Source: a virus. From it: a DNA stretch of 64,000 nt. Shown here in pieces: positions 34,826 to 42,416 of the stretch. Both the position numbers and the translations under genes were made by a program. Location: positions 114,049 through 178,048 of the IMG/VR virus record IMGVR_UViG_3300048672_000512. One strand, given 5' to 3'. Every line of letters begins with the position of its first letter. Position 1 is the first letter of the stretch. Below the pieces are notes generated by a model, which was not told the DNA's origin, made no database searches, and saw only the letters and a program-made list of their open reading frames with translations.

Positions 34826-34902
34826 GTTACAAACTGTTACACTTTAGTTCTTGACAGAGAGTTTGTAACAGGAGTAAACTGAAGGTGTGGACACTGTTGT
34901 CC
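34826..34902 (+). promoter_or_regulatory. Phage promoter with dyad and leader stem-loop (3)
   Basis: Box GTTACAAACTGTTACAC, TTGACA at 34851-34856, 18-nt spacer, TAAACT at 34875-34880. CTGTTACA and TGTAACAG form a dyad. The leader hairpin here is GGACA/TGTCC (34889-34902), a different sequence that still pairs. Confidence 0.8.
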
Positions 34903-34921
34903 GAACGAACTGGAGATAGAC

Positions 34922-35152
34922 ATGACACGCGACGTTGACACTTTCGTTGCTCAGAACGTTAGCAACTTCCAAGCTAACGAAGACTTTGACGGCGCCGGCA
35001 TTCTTGAGTTTGAAGAGTTTGCGGGGTCTTCAATAAATGTGGACTACGCAGATAACATCGGCGGCATGCTTATCTATTACTCTGGTCAAAACGGCGAACT
35101 GGTTGCTTGGTACGACTACGAAAACGGCGACGGGTTTGCTCCTGTGAAGTAA
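34922..35152 (+). CDS. Hypothetical acidic protein, 76 aa
   Basis: MTRDVDTFVAQNVSNFQANE, then acidic beta-rich sequence (YYSGQNGELVAWYDYENGDG). CTGGAGATAGAC is the ribosome site. First gene after promoter 3, so probably strongly made early. Unknown function. Confidence 0.75.
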   Translation: MTRDVDTFVAQNVSNFQANEDFDGAGILEFEEFAGSSINVDYADNIGGMLIYYSGQNGELVAWYDYENGDGFAPVK

Positions 35153-35157
35153 GAATC

Positions 35158-35196
35158 TACAGCCTGAGGGTTTCTTTTCAGGAACCCTTTGCTGTA
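35158..35196 (+). ncRNA. 39-nt two-helix RNA element, copy 2
   Basis: Outer helix TACAGC/GCTGTA, CTG against TT loop, inner helix AGGGTTTC/GGAACCCT identical to copy 1, hexaloop TTTTCA. It starts 5 nt after a stop and lies 23 nt before the next ATG. No U-run follows, so it is not a standard terminator. Confidence 0.7.
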
Positions 35197-35218
35197 TGTT
35201 CCAGCGAGTGAGGATGCA

Positions 35219-35572
35219 ATGCTGAAGACTGTTGTTCAAACCAGTCACGTTTCAACCGTGAATCTTGTCGTCAAGACGACGCTTTCTAGCCGTGAGATTG
35301 AAGGTTGCTTTCTTCTGTACTTTGATCGCGCCGAAGAAGCGCGTTTGCTGCGTCAGAACAGCTCTTCTGATCACTGGCCGGAAATCAACAAGTCAATGGT
35401 GAAGTATGTCACCACGTGGGCGCTGTTCAACTTTGGAATTCTGGAAATTCAAAGCGCAGCAAGCGTAAACACCGTGCACAAGGTTGTGTCTAGCGACACG
35501 CTGCTTTCTCGTCAGGAAATCCTGCGTTGGGTTTCCAAGTTTGTCAAAACTGAAGCAAGGAGATTCAAATGA
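35219..35572 (+). CDS. Hypothetical protein, 117 aa
   Basis: Start set at ATG 35219 (GTGAGGATGCA upstream), after the RNA element; an earlier in-frame start falls inside that element. Alpha/beta, MLKTVVQTSHVSTVNLVVKT. Unknown. Overlaps the next gene by 4 nt. Confidence 0.65.
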   Translation: MLKTVVQTSHVSTVNLVVKTTLSSREIEGCFLLYFDRAEEARLLRQNSSSDHWPEINKSMVKYVTTWALFNFGILEIQSAASVNTVHKVVSSDTLLSRQEILRWVSKFVKTEARRFK

Positions 35573-35856
35573 GTAACAAGTACGCAAACCGCGACTTCAC
35601 TCCGATGTGGCTGTACCATCTTCCTTTCCATACGTACCTGTCCTTCTGCGCTGCTGACTACATCACGGACGACTTCGGACGCTCTGTCGAAAGCAACTCG
35701 GCTGTCTACGGGATTGAAGACGACGATGCAGTCAACAGTTTTGTTGAAGAGGCTTACGGCCACATTCTCTATCCTGAGTATCGTGTTGTTGACAAGCCTG
35801 AGGTTATGAGCTGCACTGAGCATACGCAGTACCCTGAATACCGCGTGATTCGTTAA
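35569..35856 (+). CDS. Hypothetical protein, 95 aa
   Basis: MSNKYANRDFTPMWLYHLPF; Tyr/Asp-rich. Contains a near-repeat YPEYRVVDK / YPEYRVIR at the C-terminus. ATGA start overlap with AAGGAG ribosome site. Unknown. Confidence 0.7.
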   Translation: MSNKYANRDFTPMWLYHLPFHTYLSFCAADYITDDFGRSVESNSAVYGIEDDDAVNSFVEEAYGHILYPEYRVVDKPEVMSCTEHTQYPEYRVIR

Positions 35857-35865
35857 TCGTGTTTC

Positions 35866-35894
35866 TGCGTGGTTGCTAAACCAGCAACCACGCA
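35866..35894 (+). other. 12-bp intercistronic hairpin
   Basis: TGCGTGGTTGCT pairs with AGCAACCACGCA, loop AAACC. No T-run follows, so more likely an mRNA stability or processing element than a terminator. Confidence 0.7.
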
Positions 35895-35916
35895 CCTTTC
35901 CATCAAGGAGAAAATC

Positions 35917-36252
35917 ATGTCGTATTTCATCATCACAGTCACACGCAAGGAAAACGGTTTTGATGTGACGCAGTATCTTGAAAAAGGAGAGTGGACTGAG
36001 TTTGACTGGTCTAGCTCTATCAAGAACGCATTAGAGTTCTCAACTCAAAGCGAAGCGCGGGAAACTTTGAACTTGGTATTAGGTCAAAGTCGTGAGTTCG
36101 ACGGAAGATACCCGTCAAGTCTTATACACAGCGGCTTGGGGCTTAACCGCGCAAAGCCTACTGGCAAAGCTACATTCAAAATCCTTCTGTGCACAGATCC
36201 TGTCGAAGTACACGCACAAGAGCATGCTGATGTAATCCACTTTGATGTATAA
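35917..36252 (+). CDS. Hypothetical protein, 111 aa
   Basis: Start set at ATG 35917 (AAGGAGAAAATC upstream), just after the hairpin; an earlier in-frame ATG lies inside that hairpin. MSYFIITVTRKENGFDVTQY. Unknown. Confidence 0.7.
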   Translation: MSYFIITVTRKENGFDVTQYLEKGEWTEFDWSSSIKNALEFSTQSEARETLNLVLGQSREFDGRYPSSLIHSGLGLNRAKPTGKATFKILLCTDPVEVHAQEHADVIHFDV

Positions 36253-36263
36253 AGGAATGCATC

Positions 36264-36500
36264 ATGAAGATGATAACTGAACACTTTGAGTACCTGAAGC
36301 AGGCTGTTGAAGGCCTTGACACTGAAAATACTCGTGCCAGGTACATCGCCTCAGGGCTGACAACAAAGCGTTATCAATGGGACATTGTCCGAGAGGCTAA
36401 CTTGACTCCGTGGGTCTGCAAAGTTTTGTATGTGTACCTTGACGACACGCACATACAAACAGCACTAGACCGCGTCATTCCACCGCTTCAAGCCTCCTGA
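36264..36500 (+). CDS. Hypothetical protein, 78 aa
   Basis: MKMITEHFEYLKQAVEGLDT; helical with a Trp in the middle (TPWVCKVLYVYLDDTH). AAAGGAATGCATC upstream. Unknown. Confidence 0.65.
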   Translation: MKMITEHFEYLKQAVEGLDTENTRARYIASGLTTKRYQWDIVREANLTPWVCKVLYVYLDDTHIQTALDRVIPPLQAS

Positions 36501-36517
36501 GCCAAAAGGTACGAATC

Positions 36518-36817
36518 ATGAAAACAGAAAACTCCCTTCAGTATGCTTTTCGCAAGGTTGGGCTTGCAAGTTCAGAGAAGGCGACTGAAACGCAGCAACC
36601 TAAAAAGAAGGTAGCTAGGCAGTACAGGTACAGAAACCTGCCATGTTCTATTCGACCCGACAACCAGCTGTGGTGCGTTAGCGGCTACGATACCAAGTCT
36701 GGAGCTAGCGGGATTCTGGAATGGTGCTACGACGAAATCGACGCAAACTTTGTAATGAACACCATGTTGACGTGCGGTCACTTTGCAGACCTCAAAGCAG
36801 AAAAGTATGCATCATGA
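36518..36817 (+). CDS. Hypothetical protein, 99 aa
   Basis: Basic N-terminal third with PKKKVARQYRYR, then a small alpha/beta end (LWCVSGYDTKSGASGILEWC). Could bind nucleic acid by charge. Unknown family. Confidence 0.65.
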   Translation: MKTENSLQYAFRKVGLASSEKATETQQPKKKVARQYRYRNLPCSIRPDNQLWCVSGYDTKSGASGILEWCYDEIDANFVMNTMLTCGHFADLKAEKYAS

Positions 36818-36826
36818 AAGACTAGG

Positions 36827-37012
36827 ATGCACTGGATACGAAAACGCGGAAGCCGGAGTCGGCTTCTACGCAGAACCAACAAAACGAGCATTCTAGTGCG
36901 AGGTAGCTTTGCAGCACCAATAAAGCGCGCAGGCGAACACAAAGGTGGAATGCGTTTGCTGACGCATTACCGAATACAACCCTGGGAAACATGGAAGTCT
37001 GACAAGGAATAA
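36827..37012 (+). CDS. Questionable small basic ORF, 61 aa
   Basis: MHWIRKRGSRSRLLRRTNKT, very Arg/Lys-rich, with no clear ribosome site. It fills the gap between two better-supported genes. The unusual composition suggests it may be spurious or a remnant; other frames of the same stretch are broken by stops. Confidence 0.3.
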   Translation: MHWIRKRGSRSRLLRRTNKTSILVRGSFAAPIKRAGEHKGGMRLLTHYRIQPWETWKSDKE

Positions 37013-37015
37013 ATC

Positions 37016-37600
37016 ATGAACTACGCAACGATTGAAATGCCGAGACACAAGGACCATCCTCCTGTCTTCGAGCAAGAAGTAGAACCGTCCTATAACCAAG
37101 TAGCTTCTCAGATTGGCAATCCGATTCAGGTAGCGCTGTGGTCGGCAAACCGATTCGAGTTCACAAGCAGCGTTCAGCGCAGCTTCTACTTTTCGTTGCG
37201 TAGTTGTCTGCCTCTGTTCTATCTGCTTGGCTTTCTTCTGAGCCTGTACATTCTAGCCTCGACCACCAAGGAATCGCTGGCGCTTCTGTTTGCTGCAATA
37301 CGCGGTTTCTGGTTAGCCTGCTGGATGAACTTTGACCCCAGCTGGCAGGAGTGGTTTGTTTCTGCCTGCGGTGCTGTCGCTAGGTTCTTCTTTGGTGTCA
37401 TCGGCTCGATTGCAATTGTGCTGTTCATGGTTGCAATGATGGGTCTACTTTGTTGGGGTGTGAGCGTAATGACGGGTCAGGCAATCTTTGTGCTGCTCAC
37501 AACGGCAACAAGCCTTGCATGCACACTTGCAGACAATCTGCTAGCTCTGCTGCGCTGGATGCTACGCAAGAGTTACAAACTGTTACACTTTAGTTCTTGA
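37016..37600 (+). CDS. Multi-pass membrane protein, 194 aa
   Basis: After a polar 55-residue start there are three to four hydrophobic segments (about 62-82, 84-102, 118-145, 149-172). No signature of a known holin class. Its last codons (KSYKLLHFSS) are encoded by the upstream box of promoter 4, and its TGA overlaps the -35 hexamer. Might act in the inner membrane during takeover. Unknown. Confidence 0.65.
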   Translation: MNYATIEMPRHKDHPPVFEQEVEPSYNQVASQIGNPIQVALWSANRFEFTSSVQRSFYFSLRSCLPLFYLLGFLLSLYILASTTKESLALLFAAIRGFWLACWMNFDPSWQEWFVSACGAVARFFFGVIGSIAIVLFMVAMMGLLCWGVSVMTGQAIFVLLTTATSLACTLADNLLALLRWMLRKSYKLLHFSS

Positions 37601-37652
37601 CAACCGGTTTGTAACAGAGGTAAACTGAAGGTGCGGGTAGCGAAAACCTACC
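37572..37652 (+). promoter_or_regulatory. Phage promoter with dyad and leader stem-loop (4)
   Basis: GTTACAAACTGTTACAC box, TTGACA at 37597-37602, 18-nt spacer, TAAACT at 37621-37626. CTGTTACA/TGTAACAG dyad. Leader hairpin GGTAG-cgaaaac-CTACC (37636-37652). Confidence 0.8.
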
Positions 37653-37671
37653 GTAACCAAAGGAGTTGATC

Positions 37672-37806
37672 ATGAGGGTCTGGACTTCCAAAGAAAGAAA
37701 AGCGAAGTTCTCAAACTGCAGAATGTCAACGCATATAATGCAAGATCTTGCATGGGCTATCGTTCTTGTTTTACTCGCAGCTGGAACGGCTGTCTTCTGG
37801 AGATAA
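37672..37806 (+). CDS. Small single-pass membrane protein, 44 aa
   Basis: MRVWTSKERKAKFSNCRMST, then a hydrophobic helix (WAIVLVLLAAGTAVFW) at the C-terminus. AGGAG 6 nt upstream of ATG 37672. First gene after promoter 4; the next gene starts 2 nt after its stop. Unknown. Confidence 0.65.
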   Translation: MRVWTSKERKAKFSNCRMSTHIMQDLAWAIVLVLLAAGTAVFWR

Positions 37807-37808
37807 GA

Positions 37809-38027
37809 ATGCAAAAGAAGTTTGCCCGCAACGCTTCTGTCATTGTGCTGCTGACGATTTTTATTGTCACGGGGCAGACAGCAGAGAACAGCAACAGTGA
37901 AGAGGCGCGAGTTACAGAACGCGAAGCACAAATCGGATACCTGATGGAAGTGGCCCGCGAAACCACAGACCCGTCCACGCGCATGCAAATTCAGGCAATG
38001 GTGCGCGATCTTGAAGCCCAACGTTAA
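37809..38027 (+). CDS. Small membrane-anchored protein, 72 aa
   Basis: Start set at ATG 37809 (GGAGATAAGA upstream). N-terminal basic residues then a hydrophobic segment (NASVIVLLTIFIVTG) as signal anchor, and a helical Glu/Arg-rich C-terminal part probably outside the membrane. Pairs with the previous small membrane gene. The arrangement recalls two-component envelope proteins, but no spanin signature is visible. Confidence 0.6.
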   Translation: MQKKFARNASVIVLLTIFIVTGQTAENSNSEEARVTEREAQIGYLMEVARETTDPSTRMQIQAMVRDLEAQR

Positions 38028-38037
38028 GGAGAATGAA

Positions 38038-38202
38038 ATGAGCAAAAACACGGTTTTGGTAGATTGCACAAAGCGCATCCTTGAACTAGAAGTCAAGGTT
38101 GACAAGCTATATAACTACTACTGCGCAGTAGACGCAAAGGAGTCAGACGTTTGTGATGAAGAGTATGAAGATGCCGAAGGAGAATGTAATGAGCAACCAT
38201 GA
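38038..38202 (+). CDS. Hypothetical acidic protein, 54 aa
   Basis: Start set at ATG 38038 (AAGGAGAATGAA). MSKNTVLVDCTKRILELEVK, then an acidic Cys/Tyr tail (DVCDEEYEDAEGECNEQP). Overlaps the next gene by 14 nt. Unknown. Confidence 0.6.
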   Translation: MSKNTVLVDCTKRILELEVKVDKLYNYYCAVDAKESDVCDEEYEDAEGECNEQP

Positions 38203-38656
38203 AACGTCAGTTAAGACCAGCATCAAGCTGGAAGTTGGAAAGACGTATAAAGACGTCAACGGCAATGTCTTTGAAGTCAAGGAAAAGCGCGGTACAGATA
38301 TGTCATTCTTCTGTACCGGACATGTTCGCGATGTTTGGTTCAATGAAGATGGAACCTCGTTTGATGGAATTCCTCCACTGATTGAAGAAGTAGGAGTCTT
38401 CGACCCACGCAAACCTGCAGCAACGTTCGATGGCAGGCTTGCAAAGATCGTTGCGCATCGACCGGAGCTAGCACCGAATGAAACGATAGTTGCGGTGGTG
38501 GACGGGAAGTTTCTGTTTTTCTTTGAAAACGGAAGGTATAACAAGGACAGCGTGTGCAGCACTGATCTTGTCAACATTGATGAAGTTCCTGTGAGCATAC
38601 GCGGGGTTACCTACCTTGTGACACTGGAACCGAAATTGAGTATTCGCAAGATGTAG
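38189..38656 (+). CDS. Hypothetical protein, 155 aa
   Basis: Start set at ATG 38189 (AAGGAGAATGTA). KLEVGKTYKDVNGNVFEVKE is a small beta-barrel-like pattern common in phage proteins of unknown function. Rest alpha/beta. Unknown. Confidence 0.7.
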   Translation: MSNHETSVKTSIKLEVGKTYKDVNGNVFEVKEKRGTDMSFFCTGHVRDVWFNEDGTSFDGIPPLIEEVGVFDPRKPAATFDGRLAKIVAHRPELAPNETIVAVVDGKFLFFFENGRYNKDSVCSTDLVNIDEVPVSIRGVTYLVTLEPKLSIRKM

Positions 38657-38665
38657 TTTTGCAAA

Positions 38666-38730
38666 AGGTTCATTGATTTTGGGCGTAGCTGAAAACTGCG
38701 CCCAAAGGCGATGCAACCCGCATCGAGCGG
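38666..38730 (+). other. Two adjacent hairpins in a gene gap
   Basis: TTTGGGCG...CGCCCAAA (about 38678-38705, with an inner AG/CT), then CGATGC/GCATCG (about 38709-38725). No T-run. They lie in the 111-nt leader before the gene at 38768, so they may be processing or regulatory structures. Confidence 0.5.
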
Positions 38731-38767
38731 ACACGCATGTTCCGCGCTAACCAATGAAAGTCATGCC

Positions 38768-39199
38768 ATGAAGACTCAAGTCAACACCGTCAATCTGCCT
38801 ACTTCCAAGACGCTTCCGCGTTCCTCGTGGGTTGCTTACCAGCTGATTGCTGCTGAGCTGACCTCGGTTGTCAAGCAGTGTCAAGCTTCTGAAGATCAGT
38901 TCAAGACTCGCCATGGTTGCACTAAGGCCGGCGCAATTGCAGACTGCACCCTTGTGCTTACCCTGATCCTGAATGATGCCGTGGAAGTCGAACCTTCAAC
39001 ACACTTCGGTGGGTACGACCACAAACCCGCCTTTGAACTCCTGGAAGCTTGGATTGAAGTCCGTAAGCCTGAAGTTGCTGCAGAGCAAAAGCGCATCAAG
39101 GAAGCAAAGCGCGAAGCGGCTATCCGCAGGCAGCACCATGAAATGTATGGCCTGGGGGCGCGTCTTCACATGCCGAACGGCAGTCCTGCCAAGCTGTGA
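38768..39199 (+). CDS. Hypothetical protein, 143 aa
   Basis: Start set at ATG 38768; an earlier in-frame ATG lies in a hairpin. MKTQVNTVNLPTSKTLPRSS, then a helical body with basic coiled-coil segment (EVAAEQKRIKEAKREAAIRR). Codons more GC-ending than neighbours. Unknown. Confidence 0.65.
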   Translation: MKTQVNTVNLPTSKTLPRSSWVAYQLIAAELTSVVKQCQASEDQFKTRHGCTKAGAIADCTLVLTLILNDAVEVEPSTHFGGYDHKPAFELLEAWIEVRKPEVAAEQKRIKEAKREAAIRRQHHEMYGLGARLHMPNGSPAKL

Positions 39200-39552
39200 T
39201 CCAAAAACAAATTGGAAGCGTTAGCTTGTACGTGCTCAGGGATCGAACTTGGCAACTGTACAAACGCTTCCAGATTGAAGTAAGAAAGAACCACGGGTTT
39301 GTTGTGGAAGATCTGATTCCACTTGATGCTCGTGGTTCTCGTCCTCTGTGCGACCTGTTGATTTCCATGTTCGTCAAGTCTGAAAAGCCGATGACGCTGC
39401 AAGAAAAGATTGCGTCTGGAGCTTCAAAGCTGAAGGTAGAGCTGGAGATTGACGGGCGCCCCGTACCGTCAAACATCACGCCAAAGAATTTGCAGAACAT
39501 TCTGCTTGGTGTGTATCGAAGCTTTAACGAAACTGGAGTAACCGAATCCTGA
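39196..39552 (+). CDS. Hypothetical protein, 118 aa
   Basis: GTG start overlapping the previous stop (GTGA). VSLYVLRDRTWQLYKRFQIE, then a helical/beta mix. Unknown. The following gene begins about 14 nt on. Confidence 0.6.
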   Translation: MIQKQIGSVSLYVLRDRTWQLYKRFQIEVRKNHGFVVEDLIPLDARGSRPLCDLLISMFVKSEKPMTLQEKIASGASKLKVELEIDGRPVPSNITPKNLQNILLGVYRSFNETGVTES

Positions 39553-39566
39553 CAACGTACACAATC

Positions 39567-39983
39567 GTGTGGCAGGCTCAAGGTGAATACGTCTATCAAG
39601 AATGCGACAGTGGCTCCTGCACTGTTGGTTACATTCGCGGTGACCTGGAAATCGAGTATTTCAAGGACGCGGACTATAACGGCAACGCCCGAGAGGAAGC
39701 GCTCTTGCGCTTTGCTAATCTCGGTTATGAAGGAGACGCAAAAGCGACGCTGACCCTTCTCATTGACGGTCGGGATCACTGGGACACAAACCAAGCTGAT
39801 GCTATTGAGGCAGACCTCTTACCTATACGAGTTGCTGCAAAGAAGGCAAAAGAACAGCGTCTAGCAGAAGAGCGTGAAGCTGCTGCTAACGCTGCTCTTG
39901 CAAAGGCTAAGCGTATTGCTGACCGGATGCGCAGAGAAAAGGAACAGCAGTTTGAGGTGCTGCGCCAAGAGCTTGGAAAGTAA
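39567..39983 (+). CDS. Hypothetical protein with basic helical tail, 138 aa
   Basis: GTG start at 39567; the frame stays open and natural-looking back to the previous stop (TTYTIVWQAQGEY), so initiation at a rare CTG coupled to that stop is possible. C-terminal half is a charged coiled coil (AKKAKEQRLAEEREAAANAA). Unknown. Confidence 0.6.
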   Translation: MWQAQGEYVYQECDSGSCTVGYIRGDLEIEYFKDADYNGNAREEALLRFANLGYEGDAKATLTLLIDGRDHWDTNQADAIEADLLPIRVAAKKAKEQRLAEEREAAANAALAKAKRIADRMRREKEQQFEVLRQELGK

Positions 39984-40008
39984 CTCTTTACATACTTGGA
40001 GAACGAAA

Positions 40009-40275
40009 GTGACATCACTGCAGGATAACAGCATCGAAACTGACAAACGCTGGCTAGTGGAGATTCACCTCAAGGACTGGGTTCCGGACTTAAAATCTGG
40101 TGGCAGGACGTTGACCTATGTTGAAGTCCTAGCTAGTAGCAACGTGACTGCTAGGTTTGCTGGATACGACGAATTTGTTAAGTTGACAAAATACGTTCCG
40201 GCTTTCAAGAAAATGCTTGAAAGCAACGGGTTGACGCTGCAAGAAATTTGCGCACCTGACGCAGTTGACCTTTAA
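40009..40275 (+). CDS. Hypothetical protein, 88 aa
   Basis: GTG start at 40009 after TTGGAGAACGAAA; the longer ATG frame begins inside the previous gene and is rejected. MTSLQDNSIETDKRWLVEIH. Ends CTT TAA C, but the +1 frame closes after two codons, so no frameshift is proposed here. Confidence 0.65.
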   Translation: MTSLQDNSIETDKRWLVEIHLKDWVPDLKSGGRTLTYVEVLASSNVTARFAGYDEFVKLTKYVPAFKKMLESNGLTLQEICAPDAVDL

Positions 40276-40292
40276 CGCCTAGAGAAATCCAA

Positions 40293-40574
40293 ATGGAAAC
40301 TAGCAAGGTTGGTCGCCTCTGCGATGGTGATGTTGGTCTTCAATACTTTGATTGCGGCGTAGGCTACTACGATCGTAGTATGTATGTTTACGTCACTGAT
40401 GACTTTGGCAATTCAACTCTTCTTAGCTTTGAAGCAGAAGAAAGTCTTGTGCACTACGTAGGAGTGTTCCGAAACGCTACTAGATTAGTAATACCGTACG
40501 TTGACGGTTGGGGTTCTAGGTACGAAAACTTTCAGCATGCAATTGAAAGTCCAACCTCTTACCTCTGGCATTGA
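40293..40574 (+). CDS. Hypothetical protein, 93 aa
   Basis: METSKVGRLCDGDVGLQYFD; Tyr/Val-rich beta pattern (YYDRSMYVYVTDDFGNSTLL). AGAGAAATCCAA upstream. Unknown. Confidence 0.65.
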   Translation: METSKVGRLCDGDVGLQYFDCGVGYYDRSMYVYVTDDFGNSTLLSFEAEESLVHYVGVFRNATRLVIPYVDGWGSRYENFQHAIESPTSYLWH

Positions 40575-40587
40575 CTTGGGGATAACC

Positions 40588-40809
40588 ATGTTTTCTGACG
40601 ATGTTGATCTTGACACTCGCGACGTCTACCAACCAGACGAGTTTATTGAAGGTACAAACGACTACGGCTACCCTCAGGTGTTCCAATATACAGGGCAGGG
40701 TTACATGCCAGTGTGTGCGCAGTGCAATGCCGCCGTAACGCCGAATCGAGGTGGTGGAATGCTATGTGATACGTGTGAATTTGATGATGAATACAATGAT
40801 GACTACTGA
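40588..40809 (+). CDS. Small zinc-ribbon protein, 73 aa
   Basis: Start set at ATG 40588 (TTGGGGATAACC upstream). Acidic N-terminal half, then PVCAQCNAAVTPNRGGGMLC and DTCE, a CxxC...CxxC ribbon that should bind zinc, and an acidic tail. Possible nucleic-acid or protein adaptor; family unknown. Confidence 0.65.
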   Translation: MFSDDVDLDTRDVYQPDEFIEGTNDYGYPQVFQYTGQGYMPVCAQCNAAVTPNRGGGMLCDTCEFDDEYNDDY

Positions 40810-40822
40810 CAGGAGCATGTAA

Positions 40823-41014
40823 ATGGCAAACCACATCCTTGTTAGCATTGAGAGCTTTCCGCAAGACTGCAAGGCAAGCGCAGAGTTGATTGCTGACGTG
40901 GTCAGCAAGATGCTTGAATTGCTAGGAGCAGAGTTTACGGTTGAGTTGCTGACCGACTCTGACATGCTAGGTTTGCTTGAACCTGGTTCTGATTGCAATA
41001 CACTTGACCTGTAA
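40823..41014 (+). CDS. Hypothetical protein, 63 aa
   Basis: MANHILVSIESFPQDCKASA after ACAGGAGCATGTAA. Hydrophobic/acidic helical body. Unknown. Confidence 0.65.
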   Translation: MANHILVSIESFPQDCKASAELIADVVSKMLELLGAEFTVELLTDSDMLGLLEPGSDCNTLDL

Positions 41015-41024
41015 GGAGTTCTCC

Positions 41025-41162
41025 ATGATCAACGATACCTTTGTTTTTTTCGGCCTTCTGGCAACAACCCTTTTCTCAGGGTTTGCTATGGGCTATATCT
41101 ATAAGTCAATAGAAGACATAAAGAACGCGGCGCGTAGTAACCAACGCCAATCAGGAGAATGA
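41025..41162 (+). CDS. Small single-pass membrane protein, 45 aa
   Basis: Start set at ATG 41025 (AAGGAGTTCTCC). MINDTFVFFGLLATTLFSGF forms one N-terminal membrane helix; the rest is basic and cytoplasmic by the positive-inside rule. Unknown. Confidence 0.6.
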   Translation: MINDTFVFFGLLATTLFSGFAMGYIYKSIEDIKNAARSNQRQSGE

Positions 41163-41163
41163 A

Positions 41164-41532
41164 ATGAGCATCGAAACTGCAGTCAAGGCAATTGACGAGT
41201 ATTACCAGTCAGCAAACGAAGTGCCGGTTACCGTTGCCCGTATTCCGGTGGAACTTTGGAGTGCACTGAAGAGTGAGATTGAGAAGCAGCATACGGCAAG
41301 CCGCGCTTCTCTTCTTGACTACTACATGAAGCGCTCCGGTCAGCGTGCACACATGACGCTTGCCAACTGGTTCTGCGCAGCTACAGGTCACAAGGATGCC
41401 GTTCTGCAGAACATTGTCAATGCACGAACCGCTATCGATTACATTCTGAGCAACCACCTGACGTTTGATAGCTTGCAATTGCAGAGCTACAACGTCTCCG
41501 AGTCTCGTAACCCCAACTTCAGCCGCAGCTAA
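41164..41532 (+). CDS. Hypothetical protein, 122 aa
   Basis: MSIETAVKAIDEYYQSANEV after CAGGAGAATGAA. Helical with a conserved-looking GQRAHMTLANWFCAATGHKD segment. Unknown. Confidence 0.65.
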   Translation: MSIETAVKAIDEYYQSANEVPVTVARIPVELWSALKSEIEKQHTASRASLLDYYMKRSGQRAHMTLANWFCAATGHKDAVLQNIVNARTAIDYILSNHLTFDSLQLQSYNVSESRNPNFSRS

Positions 41533-41547
41533 TTTCAGGAGAAAATC

Positions 41548-41973
41548 ATGCACATCTATCTAGTTCAACGCGGTGCCGTCAAGTCTAAAGTAGCTAAAAA
41601 CAAGATCAGCGATTCCATAGACCTTGACTACATGGGAAGTGCGGAGTTTGAGTTTGGCGCTTTGCCGAAGTCACTTCGCGCAATTGAAGCTATCGGCGTT
41701 GATAAACACGTCAAGACCAGCTTTGTGCACAAGAACGAAGTTTTCTATGCAGTTGGCTGGTGCTCACCTGAAGAACTCACTACCTACACTGAAAAGTTCA
41801 CGCAGGCTCTGGACGGAAAAATCCGCCTGAAGGAAGGCATTCGTAGGAAAAATACTGACTTCTGGTGGGACATACAGAATCACGTCTTTGTGACTACGGA
41901 CGCAATGACAGCAAAGCGCACTCCGTTGTGGATTGCGAACAGCCTCAAGTTCATGAACAGTATCGAGGATTAA
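41548..41973 (+). CDS. Conserved phage protein with YMGSAEFE motif
   Basis: 141 residues. SIDLDYMGSAEFEFGALPKS is a motif I recognise from many unrelated phage genomes in proteins without known function. Followed by alpha/beta sequence ending in IANSLKFMNSIED. ATTTCAGGAGAAAATC precedes the ATG. Role unknown; the wide spread suggests an early host-takeover or nucleotide-related job, but that is a guess. Confidence 0.75.
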   Translation: MHIYLVQRGAVKSKVAKNKISDSIDLDYMGSAEFEFGALPKSLRAIEAIGVDKHVKTSFVHKNEVFYAVGWCSPEELTTYTEKFTQALDGKIRLKEGIRRKNTDFWWDIQNHVFVTTDAMTAKRTPLWIANSLKFMNSIED

Positions 41974-41975
41974 TC

Positions 41976-42416
41976 ATGATCGTCGTTCCCGACTTCAATG
42001 CACCTCGCGCTGTCAGCTTCCTAACTGGCTTCAATCCTAGCAAGCAGTCTTGGAAGGTCAACAGTTCTCGCTTCTGCGAGTATGCAGAAGCAACCGCAAG
42101 AAGTGAAATGCCTTGTTTCAAACTGTTTGAATACATTCACTTTGATGGAGAAGACCCAGACCCAGACCTGGACACGGATCCGTTCCTTGAAGTGCCAGCG
42201 CGACTGGTACAAAGTATTGTCAACGACTACATTGAGTTGGTGAACTCACCAACTCGGTACTTTGCCGTGTTTGTTTTCCCCTCCTTAACAGGTGGAGGCC
42301 TACCTGCAGAGGTAGGCGAGGTATTTCACGCTACGGTGCTTGAACTGGCAGAGTCTGAAGTTGACGACTTTGAAAATCAGGTTCTTGCTCTGAACAGCAA
42401 CAAGTTCGAGAACTGA
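41976..42416 (+). CDS. Hypothetical acidic protein, 146 aa
   Basis: Start set at ATG 41976, 2 nt after the previous stop (GAGGATTAATC). MIVVPDFNAPRAVSFLTGFN; the middle has DGEDPDPDLDTDPFLEVP. Unknown. The next gene begins GTG right after its TGA. Confidence 0.65.
   Translation: MIVVPDFNAPRAVSFLTGFNPSKQSWKVNSSRFCEYAEATARSEMPCFKLFEYIHFDGEDPDPDLDTDPFLEVPARLVQSIVNDYIELVNSPTRYFAVFVFPSLTGGGLPAEVGEVFHATVLELAESEVDDFENQVLALNSNKFEN

Noticed and set aside
40267-40281. Third CTT TAA C stop context
   Set aside because: The +1 frame closes after two codons, so frameshifting would add almost nothing. It shows that the site alone can arise by chance.
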